64,000 bases of DNA, from positions 1-64,000 of the forward strand of contig NZ_PKGB01000001.1 of NCBI RefSeq assembly GCF_002848135.1, written 5' to 3'. This document shows, piece after piece, positions 20,994 to 31,229 of this stretch. The stretch comes from Hydrogenovibrio sp. SC-1 (GTDB lineage: Bacteria > Pseudomonadota > Gammaproteobacteria > Thiomicrospirales > Thiomicrospiraceae). A model generated the notes under the pieces. That model did not search any database. It had not been told where the DNA came from and saw only the letters and a program-made list of their open reading frames with translations. How positions within the stretch are numbered: the stretch's first letter is position 1; each line of letters begins with the position of its first letter. The translations under genes and the position numbers were made by a program.

Positions 20994-23375
20994 ATGAAAA
21001 TTAGTGAAAATTGGTTAAGAGAATGGGTTAACCCAGCCTGGGAAACCAGTCAGTTAATAGAAGAATTAAGCTTGGCAGGACTAGAGGTAGACGGAGCTGA
21101 AGCGGTTGCGCCAGCGTTTACCGGTGTTGTGGTGGCCAAAGTATTATCGGTTACTAAACATCCTGATGCCGATAAGTTAAATATTACTCAGGTCGATATT
21201 GGTGCTGAGGAACCTGTTCAGATTGTTTGTGGTGCGAGCAATGTCGTTGCTGGCATGAAGGCTTGCTGTGCAACCGTTGGTGCGGTACTTCCTGGCAACT
21301 TTAAAATCAAAAAAGCAAAATTGAGAGGGGTACCTTCAAACGGTATGCTATGCGGTGCAACGGAATTAGGTTTGCCAGATACTGGGGTAGATGGGTTGCA
21401 TGTTTTAGCTGATGATGCCCCTGTTGGTGAGGATATCCGCTGCTATTTAGATTTAGACGATCAAGTGATCGATATTGACTTGACGCCCAATCGGGCAGAT
21501 TGTTTAAGTGTTGAAGGGGTTGCAAGAGATATTGCTGCTTTTGCAGACTGTCAGGTTGCCCAACCTTTTACTCTGGATACGGTTAGTAAACAAGGCGCCT
21601 GTCCTCAATCTATCCAAATAGATCAACCAGCCGCCTGTCCAAAATATTTGGGCGTGTTGGTGACCGATTTTGATACCTCAGCGCAGACTCCAGATTGGAT
21701 TGTTCGAAGACTTAATCGATCAGGTATCGCTGAAAAGTCATTGAGTGTCGATATTACCAACTATGTGATGCTTGAGCTTGGGCAACCGATGCATGCATTT
21801 GATGCGGATGCTTTGACAGGGACGGTCACAGTCCGTATGGCGAACGCTGGAGAACGTTTGGTCACGCTGGATGAGAAAGAACTCGAATTAAAACCGGACA
21901 CCCTTGTGGTTGCTGATAAAGCAGGTCCAATTGCACTTGCTGGTATTATGGGTGGGTTAGCAACCAGTGTAAATGACAATACGCAAAAGCTTTTCTTCGA
22001 ATGTGCTCACTTTGCCCCTTTAGCTATTACAGGAAAAGCGCGACAGTATGGGTTGCATACGGATTCTTCACATAGATTTGAGCGAGGCGTGGATGCTGAG
22101 CTACCTGAAAGAGCACTGGAAAGAGCCTTGCAATTATTTGTAGAGTGCGCCGGTGGTCAGGTTTCAGAGGTCTCATCAGCGATTGATAAGACATCTCTAC
22201 CCAAGCAAGCTGAAATCAGTTTACGCTATGAGCGAATCAAGAAGCTACTCGGTGTTAACTTGGAGCGTCAAGTCGTTGAGGCGATTTTTGAACGACTGAA
22301 TTTTCAAATTCAACTTGAATCAAATGGATGGTTGTTAACCGCACCTTCTTACCGATTTGATATCGCTATTGAAGCTGACTTGATTGAAGAGGTAGGACGT
22401 GTATTTGGTTATAATAATTTACCAAATGACGCATTAGTCGCGCCTATGCGCTTGCCACATCTGCCAGAAGCAATTCAAGAACAAATGTTTATTCGCAAAG
22501 AACTGGTCAGTCGTGGCTATCATGAAATTATTACCTATTCATTCGTAGAAGAAACGTTGCAAAATACTTTGGTTCCAGATGCAGAAGCGGTGCTTTTACA
22601 AAACCCAATTTCGGATGATATGAAAGCGATGCGTACAACGCTTTTCCCTGGTTTATTACAAACCCTAGCTTACAATCAAAAACGTCAACAAAATCAACTT
22701 AAGTTTTTTGAAATGGGCTTGGTTTTTCAGCGTCACGGCGATGAGACACAGCAAACGCCGATGATTGGCGGTGCGATTGTTGGTCCAATCAATAGCCCGA
22801 GCTGGACAGGGGATGATCGAGTAGCAGACTTTTATGATTTAAAGGGAGATGTCGAAACGCTTTTGGCATTAAGTCATGTTCAGGATAAGGTTCGTTTTGA
22901 GCCGACACAGTCTACCTTATTCCATCCAGGGCAGGCAGCGGCACTTTATCAACAAGATCGATGTGTAGGTAGTCTTGGGCAATTACACCCAGGCCTGGCC
23001 AAAAAAGCGGGTGTTTCAGGTAAGGTTTACTTATTTCAACTTGAATTAGACGTTATTTTGACACAAAAAATTCCGATGGCTGAGCCGATCTCAAAATTCC
23101 CAGAAGTCCAACGTGATTTAGCATTTGTCGTTGCTGATGATTTACCGGTACAGGCATTGTTGGATGCGTTAAATACGGTGGATAATCCTTGGTTAAAATC
23201 AATAGAGTTGTTTGATATCTATCGAGGACAAGGCATCGCCGATCAACAAAAAAGTATTGCGTTAACGCTGAAACTACAACATCCAGAAAGAACTTTACAG
23301 GATGAAGAAGTAGAATCTCTTGTTCAGGCCTATATTGCTAAGGCTTCTGAAAAGGTTGATGCGAGCCTAAGATAA
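20994..23375 (+). CDS. pheT: Phenylalanyl-tRNA synthetase beta subunit
   Basis: 793-aa partner of PheS. Contains the EMAP-type tRNA-binding domain ([19 protein letters not shown], about residues 42-150), B3/B4 editing region ([19 protein letters not shown]), B5 domain ([20 protein letters not shown]) and a C-terminal ferredoxin-like anticodon-binding domain ([14 protein letters not shown]). Full length. Contains a CCAGGCCTGG palindrome encoding HPGLA. The ihfA gene follows after 44 bases, the common gammaproteobacterial order. Confidence 0.97.
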   Translation: MKISENWLREWVNPAWETSQLIEELSLAGLEVDGAEAVAPAFTGVVVAKVLSVTKHPDADKLNITQVDIGAEEPVQIVCGASNVVAGMKACCATVGAVLPGNFKIKKAKLRGVPSNGMLCGATELGLPDTGVDGLHVLADDAPVGEDIRCYLDLDDQVIDIDLTPNRADCLSVEGVARDIAAFADCQVAQPFTLDTVSKQGACPQSIQIDQPAACPKYLGVLVTDFDTSAQTPDWIVRRLNRSGIAEKSLSVDITNYVMLELGQPMHAFDADALTGTVTVRMANAGERLVTLDEKELELKPDTLVVADKAGPIALAGIMGGLATSVNDNTQKLFFECAHFAPLAITGKARQYGLHTDSSHRFERGVDAELPERALERALQLFVECAGGQVSEVSSAIDKTSLPKQAEISLRYERIKKLLGVNLERQVVEAIFERLNFQIQLESNGWLLTAPSYRFDIAIEADLIEEVGRVFGYNNLPNDALVAPMRLPHLPEAIQEQMFIRKELVSRGYHEIITYSFVEETLQNTLVPDAEAVLLQNPISDDMKAMRTTLFPGLLQTLAYNQKRQQNQLKFFEMGLVFQRHGDETQQTPMIGGAIVGPINSPSWTGDDRVADFYDLKGDVETLLALSHVQDKVRFEPTQSTLFHPGQAAALYQQDRCVGSLGQLHPGLAKKAGVSGKVYLFQLELDVILTQKIPMAEPISKFPEVQRDLAFVVADDLPVQALLDALNTVDNPWLKSIELFDIYRGQGIADQQKSIALTLKLQHPERTLQDEEVESLVQAYIAKASEKVDASLR
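22989..22998. repeat. CCAGGCCTGG palindrome in pheT
   Basis: Exact copy of the repeated palindrome inside coding sequence, encoding Pro-Gly-Leu. Confidence 0.9.
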
Positions 23376-23419
23376 CGCATTCCGATTAAAATACCCAGTC
23401 AAACTGAGAGGAAAGAACC

Positions 23420-23713
23420 ATGGCACTGACTAAAGCAGATATTGCTGAAAATTTATCAGATACGTTTGGCTTTAACAAACGCGAATCAAAAGACCTAGTT
23501 GAACAGTTTTACAATGAAATGACAGAGGTGCTCGTTAAAGGTGAACAGATTAAATTATCAGGGTTTGGTAATTTTGAGCTAAAAGACAAGAGTGCCCGTC
23601 CGGGACGTAATCCAAGAACCGGTGAAGATGTTCCCATTTCTGCAAGAAGAGTGGTAACATTTAAGCCAGGTCAAAAATTACGGGCTCAAATTGATAACTA
23701 TGGCAAAGACTAA
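23420..23713 (+). CDS. ihfA: Integration host factor alpha subunit
   Basis: 97-aa DNA-bending protein of the HU/IHF family that works as a heterodimer with IHF-beta in transcription, replication and recombination. Signatures: [20 protein letters not shown] at the start, [21 protein letters not shown] spanning the DNA-inserting beta arm with its proline. GAGAGGAAAG ribosome site. Overlaps the following MerR gene. Confidence 0.96.
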   Translation: MALTKADIAENLSDTFGFNKRESKDLVEQFYNEMTEVLVKGEQIKLSGFGNFELKDKSARPGRNPRTGEDVPISARRVVTFKPGQKLRAQIDNYGKD

Positions 23714-24080
23714 GGCATTAGATCAACAGTTAGAAATTGATTTACCTGACAAAAAGTATTTTACGATTGGTGAGGTCAGTGAGTATTGTCAGTTAAAATC
23801 CCATGTGTTGCGTTACTGGGAGCAGGTATTTCCCCAGTTGCAACCCAATAAGCGCCGGGGTCGGCGCTATTATCAAAAACGTGACGTTGAGTTAGTCGTT
23901 GAGATAAAATCATTATTACATGATCAAGGGTTTACCATATCAGGCGCTAAGGTACGGTTGGCAAAAGGGGATTTGATTGAAGAGTCGTTTGATCGTCCTC
24001 CTCAGTCCATTGAGCAGCAACTGCAATTGATGCGTAGTGAGTTAAAAACGTTTCAGCAGTATTTTGCTAAACGTTATTAA
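23700..24080 (+). CDS. MerR-family transcriptional regulator
   Basis: 126-aa protein with a winged helix-turn-helix of the MerR type ([36 protein letters not shown]) and a short C-terminal coiled coil without metal-binding cysteines. A MerR-like gene directly after ihfA is a recurrent gammaproteobacterial arrangement; its targets are unknown. The ATG at 23700 overlaps the ihfA end by 14 bases and is preferred over TTG at 23691. The stop overlaps that of the convergent gene. Confidence 0.88.
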   Translation: MAKTKALDQQLEIDLPDKKYFTIGEVSEYCQLKSHVLRYWEQVFPQLQPNKRRGRRYYQKRDVELVVEIKSLLHDQGFTISGAKVRLAKGDLIEESFDRPPQSIEQQLQLMRSELKTFQQYFAKRY

Positions 24081-24679
24081 TTGACCTCTTCTTCATAGTC
24101 CTCATCTTCCTCTTGCTGCGGGGCCGTTTCTGGGTACTTGAGTTGCCAAATTCTGATGAACTTGTCTCGGTCGAGGTGTTTCTGAAGCAAGGTTAATGCA
24201 GCCACATATTGTTCAATATAGACATAATTCTGTTTTTTTAAGCTTTGCCATAGATGGCGATATTTTATTGGCAAGAAGTCTTTAAAGTGGGGGATGACAC
24301 CCATTTCACCTTCTGCTTTTTCGATTCGTTGCATGATATCAATACGAGCTTGCCTCTTAAATTTCTTCTCATAGTTGTCGAGCATTTTCCCAATCAAAAA
24401 TAGAAGGCCAGCCACCACTAAGAAGGTCAGAATAAATTGGTCAGACAGAAAGGTGCCAATTAAGGTTAAGATGACTAATAATAGTGCACTAACCGGCATG
24501 GTTAGCACAAAAAGCCATGCATGATTCCCCTTGAGTTCATCAACTCGTTGACTGATATCGAATTGATTCACGTCAATTGCGTAAAGGCGTTCAAGCATGT
24601 CTTCTGCATAAGGCATGTTTGGGACAAATGGAATGTCCGTTTGTAGATCAGCTTCAGTTTGCGTGTCGGTCATTGCCAT
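24077..24679 (-). CDS. Membrane protein of unknown function, two TM segments
   Basis: 200-aa protein I do not recognise. The N-terminal ~55 residues are acidic and soluble. Two hydrophobic segments follow (about residues 54-75 and 80-97), then a basic, coiled-coil-prone region (DNYEKKFKRQARIDIMQRIE), a helical middle and a very acidic tail (QQEEDEDYEEE). No signal peptide; both ends are probably cytoplasmic. It lies 8 bases downstream of apaH on the same strand, and its stop overlaps the stop of the convergent MerR gene by 4 bases. Real coding is supported by the tight spacing and a full-length frame. Confidence 0.75.
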   Translation of the reverse strand: MAMTDTQTEADLQTDIPFVPNMPYAEDMLERLYAIDVNQFDISQRVDELKGNHAWLFVLTMPVSALLLVILTLIGTFLSDQFILTFLVVAGLLFLIGKMLDNYEKKFKRQARIDIMQRIEKAEGEMGVIPHFKDFLPIKYRHLWQSLKKQNYVYIEQYVAALTLLQKHLDRDKFIRIWQLKYPETAPQQEEDEDYEEEVN

Positions 24680-24687
24680 AAGATGAA

Positions 24688-25542
24688 TTAGTTATTTGCT
24701 TTAGGTTTACAGATTATATTACAAGATATTGTATGGCGTTTGTTCGTTTCAAGACAATAGGCGGTTAAGTATCCTCCCCAAAGGCACCCTGTATCGGTTG
24801 AATGCACTTGATAGGCATCCATGACGCCCAGTGTTGACCAATGACCAAAAAAGATTTCACTGTTTTTATTTTGGCGATTCGCATGTGAGAACCAGGGTAA
24901 AAACTCAGACCGGGATCGCTGTAATTGTTTGGGCGTGTGTTTTTGTTTAAAATCCAGTTTGCCTTCTGCATTACAGTAACGCATTCGAGTAAAGGCGTTG
25001 GCAATATAGCGTAAACGATCCCATCCTTGTAAGCCGTCATGCCACTGTTTAGGCTTTGATCCAAATAAATGGTTTGTAATAAAGTTTTGCCAGTCATCCG
25101 CTTGAAGCGTCTGTTCAAATTCTTTAGCAAGGTTGTACGCTTGGTCGATAGTCCATTGTGGGGGGATTCCTGCATGAACCAATACAGCGGAATGAACCGG
25201 GTGGCGAATCATAAGTGGCTGGTGCCGCAACCAGTCAATCAGGCTGTCTACGTCAGGGTGGGATAAAATATCTTCTAGTGTGTCCGTTTTGCTTGCATAG
25301 TCATGTAAGCCGCAATAAGCTGCCAATAATTGAAAATCATGGTTTCCGAGTACTATTTGAGCTTTGCCTTCAAGGTTCAGTGCTTGAACAAATTGTAAGC
25401 ATTCAAGTGATTTGGGCCCGCGGTTGACAATATCTCCTGCAAACCAAAGAATGTCTTGATAGGGATCATAGTCGATATGCTTGAGAAGTTGTTGTAATTC
25501 ATCAAAACAGCCTTGTAAATCGCCAATGATATACGTTGCCAT
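24688..25542 (-). CDS. apaH: Bis(5'-nucleosyl)-tetraphosphatase, symmetrical
   Basis: Hydrolyses Ap4A to two ADP and can decap Np4-capped RNAs. Metallophosphatase motifs in order: GDLQGCFDEL, GDIVNRGPKS, GNHD, then histidines further on (VLVHAGIPPQW; FFGHWSTLGV). 284 aa, normal. It follows ksgA directly (2-base gap) with no apaG between them, unlike E. coli. Confidence 0.95.
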   Translation of the reverse strand: MATYIIGDLQGCFDELQQLLKHIDYDPYQDILWFAGDIVNRGPKSLECLQFVQALNLEGKAQIVLGNHDFQLLAAYCGLHDYASKTDTLEDILSHPDVDSLIDWLRHQPLMIRHPVHSAVLVHAGIPPQWTIDQAYNLAKEFEQTLQADDWQNFITNHLFGSKPKQWHDGLQGWDRLRYIANAFTRMRYCNAEGKLDFKQKHTPKQLQRSRSEFLPWFSHANRQNKNSEIFFGHWSTLGVMDAYQVHSTDTGCLWGGYLTAYCLETNKRHTISCNIICKPKANN

Positions 25543-25543
25543 G

Positions 25544-26338
25544 TTATAGACTCAAGTTGTGATAATGGTTTGCTAAACAAACAAAATCTGCAACAGTTAA
25601 AGTTTCTGCCCTGCTTGCGGGATTGATGTTGCATTGCTCAATCTGTGGGATTGATAACCAGCCTTTAAGATTGTTGCGCAGGGTTTTGCGCTTTTGAGAA
25701 AAGGCCTGACGCACCAAATCAGCAAAAGCCTTTTCATCTTCTGCTTGAACAGGTTTTTTCTGGTAAGGGCGTAAGCGGATAATGGCTGAGTCCACTTTCG
25801 GTTGCGGGTTAAAATTTTCCGGACCAACAGTCAATAAATACTCAACATCACAAGCATATTGCAACATAACGGACAGGCGTCCATAGGTTTTAACGCCTGG
25901 CTGGGCAGTGATGCGCTCAACAACTTCTTTCTGGAGCATAAAATGCATATCCTCAATCGATTCCGCATAGTTCATTAAGTGAAATAAAAGAGGGCTGGAA
26001 ATATTGTAAGGCAGGTTCCCAACAATTCGCAAAGCGGGTGACGAGGGCGTTTTTAACAAACCATAATCAAAACTTAAGGCATCGGTATGATGCAGATGAA
26101 ATGCAGGATAATGCCCTAGCTTTTGCGTCAAAGGCTGAATCAGGTCGTTGTCAATTTCAATAATATCTAAGTGTGCCACTTGTTCCAGTAACGGTTGTGT
26201 TAAGGCCGCTTCTCCAGGTCCGATTTCAACAAGATGCTGGTCTGATTTGGGGGCGATGGCAGCAATGATTTGTTGAATGATTCGGTCATTATTCAGAAAG
26301 TTTTGGCCAAATCGCTTTTTATGCTTATGATTGGCCAT
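25544..26338 (-). CDS. ksgA: 16S rRNA dimethyladenosine transferase
   Basis: Dimethylates two adjacent adenines in helix 45 of 16S rRNA during 30S maturation. Motifs: KKRFGQNFLNN at the N-terminus, VEIGPGEAALTQPLL (SAM site), NLPYNISSPLLFHL (catalytic NLPY). The ATG at 26338 has AAAGGAAA about 6 bases upstream and gives the usual start; an upstream TTG is unlikely. 264 aa. Start overlaps the pdxA end by 14 bases. Confidence 0.96.
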   Translation of the reverse strand: MANHKHKKRFGQNFLNNDRIIQQIIAAIAPKSDQHLVEIGPGEAALTQPLLEQVAHLDIIEIDNDLIQPLTQKLGHYPAFHLHHTDALSFDYGLLKTPSSPALRIVGNLPYNISSPLLFHLMNYAESIEDMHFMLQKEVVERITAQPGVKTYGRLSVMLQYACDVEYLLTVGPENFNPQPKVDSAIIRLRPYQKKPVQAEDEKAFADLVRQAFSQKRKTLRNNLKGWLSIPQIEQCNINPASRAETLTVADFVCLANHYHNLSL

Positions 26339-27341
26339 GACTTTTCCTTTCAACGATCATCTCATTAGCAACAGTTAACGCATATTCAAAGCTATTGGTA
26401 TCTGCTTTGCCTTGTCCAGCGATATTAAGCGCTGTGCCATGGTCAACCGAGGTACGAATAAAAGGCAATCCCAATGTCACATTGACGGCACGGCCAAAGC
26501 CGAGTGTTTTTAATACCGGAAGTCCTTGGTCGTGATACATGGCTAAAAAGGCATCGGCCTGCTGACGGTGACTCGGACTGAAAATGGTATCAGCGGGCAG
26601 AGGACCGACTAAATCCATGCCTTCTTGCGTGAGATGCTTAATAACTGGGATGATGGTGGTAATTTCCTCCATTCCCAAGTGGCCGTCTTCACCAGCATGG
26701 GGATTGAGTCCCATAATAAAGATTTTCGGGTGTGCAATTTTAAACTGAGTTTGCAACGAATGATGCAAGATCCGGATAACACTTTCCAGTAATTCAGGCG
26801 TTATGGTTTCGGAAATGGCTTTTAGCGGAAGATGGGTAGTAACTAGAGGTACTCGCAAGCCCGGTGTCGCCAGCATCATGACCACTTGGCTCGTATTTGA
26901 AGTCTCGGCAAGTAATTCGGTATGCCCGGTAAAGGGGATCCCTGCTTGATTAATAATGCCTTTATGGATAGGGCCCGTCACGAGCGCATCAAAGGTCGAA
27001 TCTAAGCATTTATCGACGGCAATGGATAACATTTCCAAAACATAATGGGCATTGTCCTCTGTTAAGATGCTGGGTTGGCTAGGCACTCTTAACGGCACGT
27101 CGATGACTTTGAGTTGTTGCGCTTGATTGGGCCGAGCAGCCTGTTCTGAGGCAAAGGGGAGTATTTGCAGTGGCAGTTTTAGCTGCTGTGCTGTTTGCCG
27201 AAAGAGATCGATACTACCCAATGCAACCCATTCATATGGCCAAGCATTTTGCGCGAGTTTAACGATTTGCTCAGGGCCAATTCCGGCTGGCTCTCCTGAG
27301 CTAATCAATAGACGATGGCACGAAGTGGTTGTCTGAGTCAT
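26325..27341 (-). CDS. pdxA: 4-hydroxythreonine-4-phosphate dehydrogenase
   Basis: NAD-dependent oxidation step of the DXP-dependent pyridoxal-phosphate pathway. Signatures: SSGEPAGIGPEQIVKLA, TGPIHKGIINQAG, GHTELLAE, MGLNPHAGEDG and MYHDQGLPVLK (metal histidines). 338 aa. Sits between surA and ksgA as in E. coli, immediately after surA. Confidence 0.96.
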   Translation of the reverse strand: MTQTTTSCHRLLISSGEPAGIGPEQIVKLAQNAWPYEWVALGSIDLFRQTAQQLKLPLQILPFASEQAARPNQAQQLKVIDVPLRVPSQPSILTEDNAHYVLEMLSIAVDKCLDSTFDALVTGPIHKGIINQAGIPFTGHTELLAETSNTSQVVMMLATPGLRVPLVTTHLPLKAISETITPELLESVIRILHHSLQTQFKIAHPKIFIMGLNPHAGEDGHLGMEEITTIIPVIKHLTQEGMDLVGPLPADTIFSPSHRQQADAFLAMYHDQGLPVLKTLGFGRAVNVTLGLPFIRTSVDHGTALNIAGQGKADTNSFEYALTVANEMIVERKSHGQS

Positions 27342-28679
27342 TTAGTGTACTGTTGGTGATTTGAAAATATCGGTGTTCTTTAAGCGAATATCAATAATCG
27401 CTTCATCCTTCATGCGTCTTAACCAACCGGCATAAGATTCGGTTGCCTTTTTCATACGTAAGGTTTGCATCGCTTGTTGACGTTTATTCACAATTCCAAG
27501 ATCTTTGTCTCGAATGCCATCTAAGTATAAAATTACCCATCCTTGTTCATTTGCAAATGGCATGGCTGCTTGTTTGGGAGCCAGTCCATCTATCGCTTTA
27601 AGGTAGTCTTTGGGCATTTCTGCAAGAGTTTTCCAACCTAAGTGGCTGTTGGCATTGACGGATGAAGGCATATCCTTGTATTTTTCACTTAATGCCTTAA
27701 ACTTTTCTAAGCTGTTAATGCCTTGAGCCAATTTGACGAGGGTTGGGGTGGGCTTTTGCCTTTGCATGGCGTTGTCGGATAATAGAATAAAGCGGTAAAG
27801 GTGATATTGTTTAACCAACTTGGTATCTTTATCCCGTTTGTCTTTTAATTGAATAATATGAAAGCCAATTGCACTGCGAACGATCGGGCTGATGTCACCA
27901 ACTTGCATGTCTTCGACTTCATTCATAAAAAAGGTGGGGAGTTGATCTGCCTTTAGCCAGCCCAGGTCTCCACCCTGTAGGGCATTTTGTCCTTCGGAAT
28001 AGCGTACCGCCAGCTGGCTAAAGTTCTCCCCTCGCTTTAAACGATTTAACAGGTCTTCAGCTTTTTTACGGCTGGCTTTTCTTTCTGCCTGGGTGGCTGA
28101 TTTCGGTAAACTAATCATTATGTGGCTGAGTCTAAACTCGGAGTAATTTTGCATAAGTGATTGGCGTTGAATAAAGTTGGTGATTTCACTCTCTGTGACT
28201 TGTGTTTTGGAGAGGACTTCCGTATCGCGTAGTTTCTGAAACAGCAGTTCTTGGCGAATGCCTTCGCGAAAATTTTCAAAGCCGTTAGGCTCTGTTCGAT
28301 TGAGCTCATCACGGAGCTGAGCCGCGGTTATCTTGTTTTGTTTTGCAATAGCTAATACTTGTTGGAACAGTTCATCATCGCTGATTTTAAGTCCCAGTTG
28401 TTCACTGCGCTGTAACTGAATGCGTTCTAGAATTAAACCATCAAGTACCTTTTCAGCTAGCTCATCTTTGTCATTCAACTGAATATTGCGCGAACGCATT
28501 TCTCGCATAGCTTTTACCATGCCTTTTTCTACGTCACTTTTTAAAATAATATCGTCATTGACAACTGCCACCACTCGATCTAGTAGTTGGGTTTCTTTTG
28601 CACTCCATGCAAGTGGTGTTTGGCTCATTAGCCCCACTAAAAATAGGAGGATCCAGGTTTTTGAAAGAGGATTTTTCAT
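27342..28679 (-). CDS. surA: Periplasmic chaperone/peptidyl-prolyl isomerase SurA
   Basis: Escorts unfolded outer-membrane proteins, including LptD, through the periplasm. Signal peptide (KTWILLFLVGLMSQTPLAWSA), N-terminal chaperone domain (VAVVNDDIILKSDVE), then two parvulin domains; the first is clear (RLSHIMISLP, YSEGQNALQGGDLGWL), the second more divergent. 445 aa from the ATG at 28679; the longer frame starts at TTG. Its substrate gene lptD lies directly upstream. Confidence 0.94.
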   Translation of the reverse strand: MKNPLSKTWILLFLVGLMSQTPLAWSAKETQLLDRVVAVVNDDIILKSDVEKGMVKAMREMRSRNIQLNDKDELAEKVLDGLILERIQLQRSEQLGLKISDDELFQQVLAIAKQNKITAAQLRDELNRTEPNGFENFREGIRQELLFQKLRDTEVLSKTQVTESEITNFIQRQSLMQNYSEFRLSHIMISLPKSATQAERKASRKKAEDLLNRLKRGENFSQLAVRYSEGQNALQGGDLGWLKADQLPTFFMNEVEDMQVGDISPIVRSAIGFHIIQLKDKRDKDTKLVKQYHLYRFILLSDNAMQRQKPTPTLVKLAQGINSLEKFKALSEKYKDMPSSVNANSHLGWKTLAEMPKDYLKAIDGLAPKQAAMPFANEQGWVILYLDGIRDKDLGIVNKRQQAMQTLRMKKATESYAGWLRRMKDEAIIDIRLKNTDIFKSPTVH

Positions 28680-28699
28680 ATCAGATAATGGACTCAATT

Positions 28700-31084
28700 C
28701 TAAAAGTTTAATTTATGCTGTAAAAATTCTTTGAAGGGGGTTCCTACGGAGCTAAGCCCCTTGAACTCAATTACAAATTGAAGGCTGTAATTATACAGAC
28801 CCTCTAGCAGTTTTGTCTCTTTTAGTGAAATTTCGGAAGACCAACAGCAACTGTCGTATCTCAATGCGGTTTGGGTTTCTTTTCTAATGTTTTGAGTGAA
28901 ATTGAAATTGATGTAGCTACCGATTGACCAGTGGGGCGTCATTTGCCAATGCAGCCCCGCGGTTAGATCTTCATTTTCACCTGGTTGGTTGCGAAGGGTC
29001 AAAATATGAGTCGACAGAAAGCTTAATTGATTATTAATATTCAGTTTTAAGCGGCTATTAGATTGCGTTATGCCGAAGTTGTGTTCGTTCAGCTGAGCAG
29101 TAGCGGCAATCTTCATAGGGCCGGTTTGCAGCCCGGCTTTTATAAAATAGTCCGAGCGTTTGTGTTGGTTATGCTTCAATTCGATTGGGGTATTGTTGAG
29201 TGTGACTTTACGGTCCGCTAAATAAAATATTTGCCCCGCCCCCAGCTCTGCAAAGGGGCGTCCGTCGGCGAATAAAAAACGTGTTGTCAGGGCGGTGGCG
29301 ACTTGGTTGCTATCCCCAAAGCGGTCTAATCCACTGTAACGATTTGTTGCAAATAGGTTGGTAAAATCCAAACTACTGGCAACCGTATCAAACAAAGGCT
29401 GTTCATTCTGAGGTTGGTAAGGGGTGTACAGGTATTGAATGTCAGGTTCGAGCGTTTGGGTCATATTTGTATTTGCCAATGAGAAGTCTCGCTCAAAAAT
29501 CAATCCGCCACGCATCAGAAATTGCGGTATTTGCATAGCCGGTAGCTTTTCTGGGTCGGGGAGAGCTTGGTTCGCGTACAGGTTGTAGTTCACTTGGTGT
29601 GCGAGTAGTTCGGTTTTAAACTGTCCATAGGGCTTGAGTACTTGATAGCGAGCGCTTGGCGTGACGACGGTTCTTCGTCCTTCTGGTTTATGGTGGCCAG
29701 CAGAGGATATTTGAAATTCGGTGGCTTCTGCCGCTAGATTAAAAGATAGATTTTGCCAATTTTCAGCTTCAATGGGCTTGGCGTAGTTTAGGGCGAAGTG
29801 GGGGCGTTTTTCGTAGTTATAGGGAGCATCCGCACGTAGCCGTAAATAGTCAAATAATTCTAAACGAGCTTGTAAGTTCTGTTGTTGGTATTGGAGACTT
29901 GTGCTTCTTTGGGTGTAGGTAATGGTATCGAAAGTGGTTTCAATTGGAATATCAGCAAAAAAGTATTTGTCGGAAACCTGGTGCCAGTGAATGTTGCTGC
30001 TGAACCCTGCGCCCCAGTTCTGGTTGGCAATCAGCTTTGCTCGCCAGCGCTCTGAAACGGGTTGCTGGTAAACCATTTCCTTTTGACTGTTGGCATAACT
30101 TAATCCTTCTTGCTGTGTCACCTTATCATTGAGCCCTGTGAGCGTTAATTCAGCTGAATGATTGGGTTGCAGATAGCGAAATTCATTTTCCACCACCCAG
30201 CCGCGATCCTGCATCTTCATAACGCTGAGAGTGTCATCCATATTTTCGGCAATATTAAAGTAGTAAGGGATATTAATATAGGCCTCACGGGATCTGTCCG
30301 GGTGAAGAATAGATTTGTACTTTCCAAAAGTCGGGAATAACAAGCCGCTGGCACGCTTTTCCATTGAAAAATTAATGTAGGGCGTATAGAAAATGGGCAA
30401 TTGGTGGAAGTAAAGTAGGGTATGGTAGCCATAAATGCGTTTGGCTTGGTTGTCGATCTTTAATTCACTGAAGTCGAGTTCCCAATCCAGCGTTTGTTCC
30501 GATTCAATGGTTTTGTTTCGGGTTTGCCAAAGGGTTGTGACGAGTGGGCAGGTGGTGTAGGTTGCCTGGTCAAGGGTGCTCTGCTGTTCGGTTCGATTCA
30601 TAAATAAAGTTTTTGCGGTTCCGTGCGCCCGATTTGCAATAAATTGATAGCGAGCATTTTGCAGTTTAGCCGTCTTTTGTCGATCATCAAGCCAGATATG
30701 GTCACTGGTCATTAGTAAAGAGGGACGATGAAGCTGTACTGAGCCAAAGGCCTCAGCTGTTTGGGTTTCACGATTTAAGGCTGCTTGGTCTGAAAAAACA
30801 ACCAGGCCTGGTTGTTTTAAAACGACTTGACCAATCAGTTCATACTGGAGTGTATCTGGTTGTTGTAACTTATCAGCGCTGACCGTGGGCTGGCTGTTAG
30901 CTTCAGGAACTTGAGTTCGAGGTATAATCCAATCTGGTTGGCAAGCGGGCGTATTTCTTAACTGGAAAGATAAACTGTCAGTGTCATCTGCAGCGATTGC
31001 ACTTCCCACACTAAAGCCTAAAGAGGAAGCGATGAACGCAAATAAATAGGGGATCAAATTAAGCAGCTTGAGCAGTCTTATCAT
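28700..31084 (-). CDS. lptD: LPS-assembly protein LptD
   Basis: Outer-membrane beta-barrel that inserts lipopolysaccharide into the outer leaflet, with LptE. Signal peptide to about residue 35, then the periplasmic OstA/jellyroll domain, then a large barrel. The disulfide cysteines of the family are all visible: TPACQPD near the N-terminus, YTTCPLV in the jellyroll, and adjacent CC in YDSCCWS near the end. ATG at 31084 (794 aa) rather than TTG at 31096. It carries the only perfect 24-bp form of the repeated palindrome in this window, at 30795-30818. Divergent from amgK-murU. Confidence 0.96.
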   Translation of the reverse strand: MIRLLKLLNLIPYLFAFIASSLGFSVGSAIAADDTDSLSFQLRNTPACQPDWIIPRTQVPEANSQPTVSADKLQQPDTLQYELIGQVVLKQPGLVVFSDQAALNRETQTAEAFGSVQLHRPSLLMTSDHIWLDDRQKTAKLQNARYQFIANRAHGTAKTLFMNRTEQQSTLDQATYTTCPLVTTLWQTRNKTIESEQTLDWELDFSELKIDNQAKRIYGYHTLLYFHQLPIFYTPYINFSMEKRASGLLFPTFGKYKSILHPDRSREAYINIPYYFNIAENMDDTLSVMKMQDRGWVVENEFRYLQPNHSAELTLTGLNDKVTQQEGLSYANSQKEMVYQQPVSERWRAKLIANQNWGAGFSSNIHWHQVSDKYFFADIPIETTFDTITYTQRSTSLQYQQQNLQARLELFDYLRLRADAPYNYEKRPHFALNYAKPIEAENWQNLSFNLAAEATEFQISSAGHHKPEGRRTVVTPSARYQVLKPYGQFKTELLAHQVNYNLYANQALPDPEKLPAMQIPQFLMRGGLIFERDFSLANTNMTQTLEPDIQYLYTPYQPQNEQPLFDTVASSLDFTNLFATNRYSGLDRFGDSNQVATALTTRFLFADGRPFAELGAGQIFYLADRKVTLNNTPIELKHNQHKRSDYFIKAGLQTGPMKIAATAQLNEHNFGITQSNSRLKLNINNQLSFLSTHILTLRNQPGENEDLTAGLHWQMTPHWSIGSYINFNFTQNIRKETQTALRYDSCCWSSEISLKETKLLEGLYNYSLQFVIEFKGLSSVGTPFKEFLQHKLNF
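30795..30818. repeat. 24-bp perfect palindrome with CCAGGCCTGG core, in lptD
   Basis: Core at 30802-30811, flanked by AAAACAA and TTGTTTT, giving 12-bp perfect arms. It is inside lptD coding sequence (LKQPGLVVF), unlike the other three long copies, which lie at gene ends. Confidence 0.9.
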
Positions 31085-31167
31085 TTTGATTGTCAATCAG
31101 TTCGGTCGCTAAATGCGACATTTTAACCGAAACCCTATTCGCAATGCTGTGAGAATCGAAAAAAACC

Positions 31168-31196
31168 TTTAGAAGGCACAATTCCTCAAGTAAAAT
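31168..31196 (+). promoter_or_regulatory. Possible promoter for amgK-murU
   Basis: TTTAGA (31168-31173), 17 bases, TAAAAT (31191-31196), with the amgK ATG 34 bases further on. The -10 is good and the -35 moderate (4 of 6). It lies in the 145-base divergent spacer with lptD. Confidence 0.4.
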
Positions 31197-31229
31197 AGCC
31201 GCCATGAAATTAAGGATTCAATATTCGCT

